A DNA stretch of 7,809 bases. It comes from Lachnospiraceae bacterium UBA1718. GTDB taxonomy: Bacteria; Bacillota; Clostridia; Lachnospirales; Lachnospiraceae. Made by a program: the position numbers and the translations under genes. The stretch's first letter is position 1. Every line of letters begins with the position of its first letter. This document shows positions 6,507 through 7,809 of the stretch, piece by piece. A model generated the notes under the pieces. It had not been told where the DNA came from, searched no databases, and saw only the letters and a list, made by a program, of their open reading frames with translations. Location: the NCBI GenBank assembly GCA_002317245.1, contig DCIU01000091.1:7864-15672 (forward strand), in the 5' to 3' direction.

Positions 6507-6522
6507 GCACAGGAATCTGTGC
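6507..6522. repeat. Hairpin GCACAG-GAAT-CTGTGC
   Basis: A perfect 6-bp stem with a four-base loop lies between the response regulator and topA. It is the second of two hairpins here sharing the GCAC...GTGC outline with an ATTC-containing loop on the minus strand. There is no T-run directly after it, so its role as a terminator is weak. It may stabilise the 3' end of the upstream transcript or be a protein site. Confidence 0.4.
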
Positions 6523-6528
6523 CAGACA

Positions 6529-6551
6529 AACACGCACGAATGGTGCGTGTT
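6529..6551 (-). terminator. Possible terminator hairpin of the yugP-Hpt-receiver operon
   Basis: AACACGCAC and GTGCGTGTT form a perfect 9-bp, GC-rich stem with a five-base loop, starting 46 nt after the receiver stop codon. The bases after it on the minus strand (TGTCTGG) are only partly T-rich, so termination efficiency is uncertain. It is the best candidate for the end of the upstream transcript before the topA promoter. A tandem 8-bp repeat (TGTTCAAA twice, plus strand 6548-6563) overlaps its upstream flank. Confidence 0.5.
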
Positions 6552-6596
6552 CAAATGTTCAAAATGCGATTGTGTTTCTTCTATATATATAATATA

Positions 6597-6986
6597 TTAG
6601 TTTTCCCAGAATATCTCGCCGTTGGCTTCGCCAACTCTCTTAAGAAGCTCAGACTTAGTAACCGGCTTTAATATATATCCATCTGGACGCAGCTTAAGCA
6701 CATCCTTAATATGTGCAGCATCAGCAACAGCTGTAAGGAAGAGAATAGGAATAAAAGCGAACTGTGGCATTCTTCTGATAGCCTCAAAAGTCTCCTTGCC
6801 ATTCATACCTGGCATCTCATAATCCAGCAGAATAACAGAAGGCATAACCTTATCAAGCATAATAAGCGCTCTATCTCCGGAAGTCGCTACAGCAACGTCA
6901 TATTTCTCTTCAAGCATAGCCTTAGCCTGTCTTAAAAACAGTGGGCTATCATCTACAAGTAATACTGTACTCTTAAGCTTCCCCAT
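6597..6986 (-). CDS. Single-domain CheY-like response regulator
   Basis: A stand-alone phospho-receiver of 129 aa with no DNA-binding or enzyme output domain. It has the acidic pair Asp12-Asp13 (VLLVDDSP), the phospho-acceptor Asp55 (VILLDYEMPGMNG), the switch Thr85 (FLTA) and the conserved Lys107 (DGYILKPV). All catalytic residues are therefore intact, and the aromatic switch residue is Tyr104. The ATG at 6986 has GGAG six bases upstream. It starts 16 nt after the Hpt gene and is very probably co-transcribed with it. By family it should take phosphate from a kinase or Hpt protein and pass a signal through protein contact. It could be a phosphorelay intermediate or act on the flagellar motor, but it is not close enough to known CheY sequences for me to name it cheY. 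Confidence 0.92.
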   Translation of the reverse strand: MGKLKSTVLLVDDSPLFLRQAKAMLEEKYDVAVATSGDRALIMLDKVMPSVILLDYEMPGMNGKETFEAIRRMPQFAFIPILFLTAVADAAHIKDVLKLRPDGYILKPVTKSELLKRVGEANGEIFWEN

Positions 6987-7002
6987 ATCTCTCTCCGCCT
7001 CG

Positions 7003-7641
7003 TTAAATGTTCTCTAAAATAGAATCTATAATGTCAATCACTTCATCTGTATCAATATTAGCCACAGCTGAAATCAAATCCTTCCTGCGTTCTACTACTG
7101 CATCAGGCAGATTGTCCGCCTTAAGCCGCTTAACCCCGTCATCCATTCCATCAATGTCGAAGTCTTCCGCGGCAGCCCTGATAGCCTCAAGAATCTCTGT
7201 GAGCTCATCGCCGCTTGAGATATCAGCAACCTTTTCTTCTTCTACATCCTCGAAAAAGCCACGAATCATGGCTATAGTCTCATTGGTCTTATCCACCAGT
7301 ACCTGATGGTTGGCAATAGCCTTATCTATATCCATCTCTCTGGCTGCCATCTCCGAAGTCAACCCAATCTCGAAGAGATCAGTGTAGCCGAGAAGTCGTG
7401 CTGTACTCTTAATCGAATGTGCAACAACTCTGTACTCTGTCACATTGCTCTCATCAGAAGCACTGAGTCCAATGTCGAAGAACTTGCATAAGTTCCCCAG
7501 ACTGCTCTCAAATGTATAGGGACTCTGCTCCAATATCTCAACATATCCCTCTTCATCACCACAGTAGGATAATCCAGAGTCGAGATCAAAGAGCCCAGTT
7601 GCCTTTATTCTATTAATAACAGTATTTACCTTATCGCTCAT
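7003..7641 (-). CDS. Histidine phosphotransfer (Hpt) domain protein
   Basis: The product is 212 aa. Residues 1-125 look like an Hpt domain: the motif AHSIKSTARLLG places the phospho-accepting His at residue 75 and the conserved Lys at 78, followed by a long helix (LFEIGLTSEMAAREMDIDKA) ending near 125. Hpt domains carry phosphate between histidine kinases and receivers. Residues about 145-212 are acidic and helical (AIRAAAEDFDIDGMDDGVKR, and an ending IDTDEVIDIIDSILENI). They resemble an Hpt-like fold lacking the histidine, or a clostridial accessory module. There is no kinase ATPase domain, signal peptide or membrane helix. The ATG at 7641 has AAGG six bases upstream, inside the end of the yugP-like gene, so translation is probably coupled. 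The receiver gene follows 16 nt later, an obvious candidate partner. Confidence 0.85.
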   Translation of the reverse strand: MSDKVNTVINRIKATGLFDLDSGLSYCGDEEGYVEILEQSPYTFESSLGNLCKFFDIGLSASDESNVTEYRVVAHSIKSTARLLGYTDLFEIGLTSEMAAREMDIDKAIANHQVLVDKTNETIAMIRGFFEDVEEEKVADISSGDELTEILEAIRAAAEDFDIDGMDDGVKRLKADNLPDAVVERRKDLISAVANIDTDEVIDIIDSILENI

Positions 7642-7644
7642 CTG

Positions 7645-7809
7645 CTACCTTCTGCCCCTGCGGTTATTCAGCAAAACAAGCCTAAGCAACTGCATAACTG
7701 ACGAAGCCGCTGCTGCAACATATGTAAGTGCTGCCGCTGTAAGCACCTTACGAGCTCCAGGCATCTCGCTCTCGCCAAGTGTACCATTACTCTCAATTAT
7801 TCTAAGAGC
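7645..7809 (-). CDS. yugP: YugP-type zinc metallopeptidase, C-terminal fragment (cut by window edge)
   Basis: Only the last 54 codons and a TAG stop are in the window, in an open frame running from the edge. The segment EMPGARKVLTAAALTYVAAA followed by a hydrophobic stretch (SSVMQLLRLVLL) and a basic end (NNRRGRR) is what I recall as the conserved C-terminus of the YugP family (Zn_peptidase_2), membrane proteins with a zinc-protease motif that would lie upstream outside this window. The physiological substrate is unknown. The stop codon is only 3 nt before the Hpt start, suggesting a shared operon. The catalytic HEXXH region cannot be checked here. Confidence 0.75.
   Translation of the reverse strand, partial: ALRIIESNGTLGESEMPGARKVLTAAALTYVAAAASSVMQLLRLVLLNNRRGRR

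Noticed and set aside
6548..6563. GTTC/GAAC-like motif resembling a LexA (SOS) box
   Set aside because: The two GTTC units are in direct, not inverted, orientation, whereas the Gram-positive LexA box needs GAAC facing GTTC.

Overview
The window is a compact, single-direction stretch of a bacterial chromosome. Every supported gene lies on the minus strand, so the reading order runs from high to low coordinates: yugP-like C-terminus, Hpt protein, single-domain response regulator, topA, codY, flgB, flgC, fliE, fliF, then the start of fliG. CodY, a topA/codY/flgB linkage and AGGAGG-type ribosome sites place it in the Bacillota. The moderate GC content, protein style and direct topA-codY-flgB junction suggest a motile clostridium, perhaps a Lachnospiraceae member near Butyrivibrio or Roseburia. 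That family assignment is a judgement from memory, not a search result.

Region by region. At 7645-7809 is the tail of a YugP-type membrane zinc peptidase. It is followed, 3 nt on, by a 212-aa protein with an N-terminal histidine phosphotransfer domain, and 16 nt later by a 129-aa CheY-like receiver. These three look like one operon. A 207-bp gap with two GCAC...GTGC hairpins and a probable topA promoter leads into topA, a 689-aa type IA topoisomerase I with three C4 zinc ribbons. A 134-bp gap carries a clear codY promoter (TTGAAA-17-TATAAT) with several nested palindromes, one resembling a CodY box. codY ends at a strong intrinsic terminator. The 279-bp codY-flgB gap holds that terminator, a 10-bp spaced inverted repeat and overlapping sigma-A-like and sigma-28-like promoters. 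Then comes the early flagellar basal-body operon: rod proteins FlgB and FlgC, the MS-ring/rod adaptor FliE, the MS-ring FliF and the rotor/switch protein FliG, cut by the window edge at 90 complete codons.

How it fits together. The flagellar genes encode the first-assembled part of the basal body (MS ring, switch, rod). CodY is the global GTP/branched-chain-amino-acid sensor, which in Bacillus subtilis lies just before the same flagellar operon and represses it. Here codY and the flagellar operon are separated by a terminator, so they are probably transcribed independently. The Hpt and receiver proteins could form a phosphorelay pair whose kinase lies elsewhere.

I see no mobile element, CRISPR array, tRNA or rRNA. 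The genes are well-known families and I found no convincing new multi-gene system. The points most worth a second look are the intergenic palindromes and the orphan Hpt/receiver pair.
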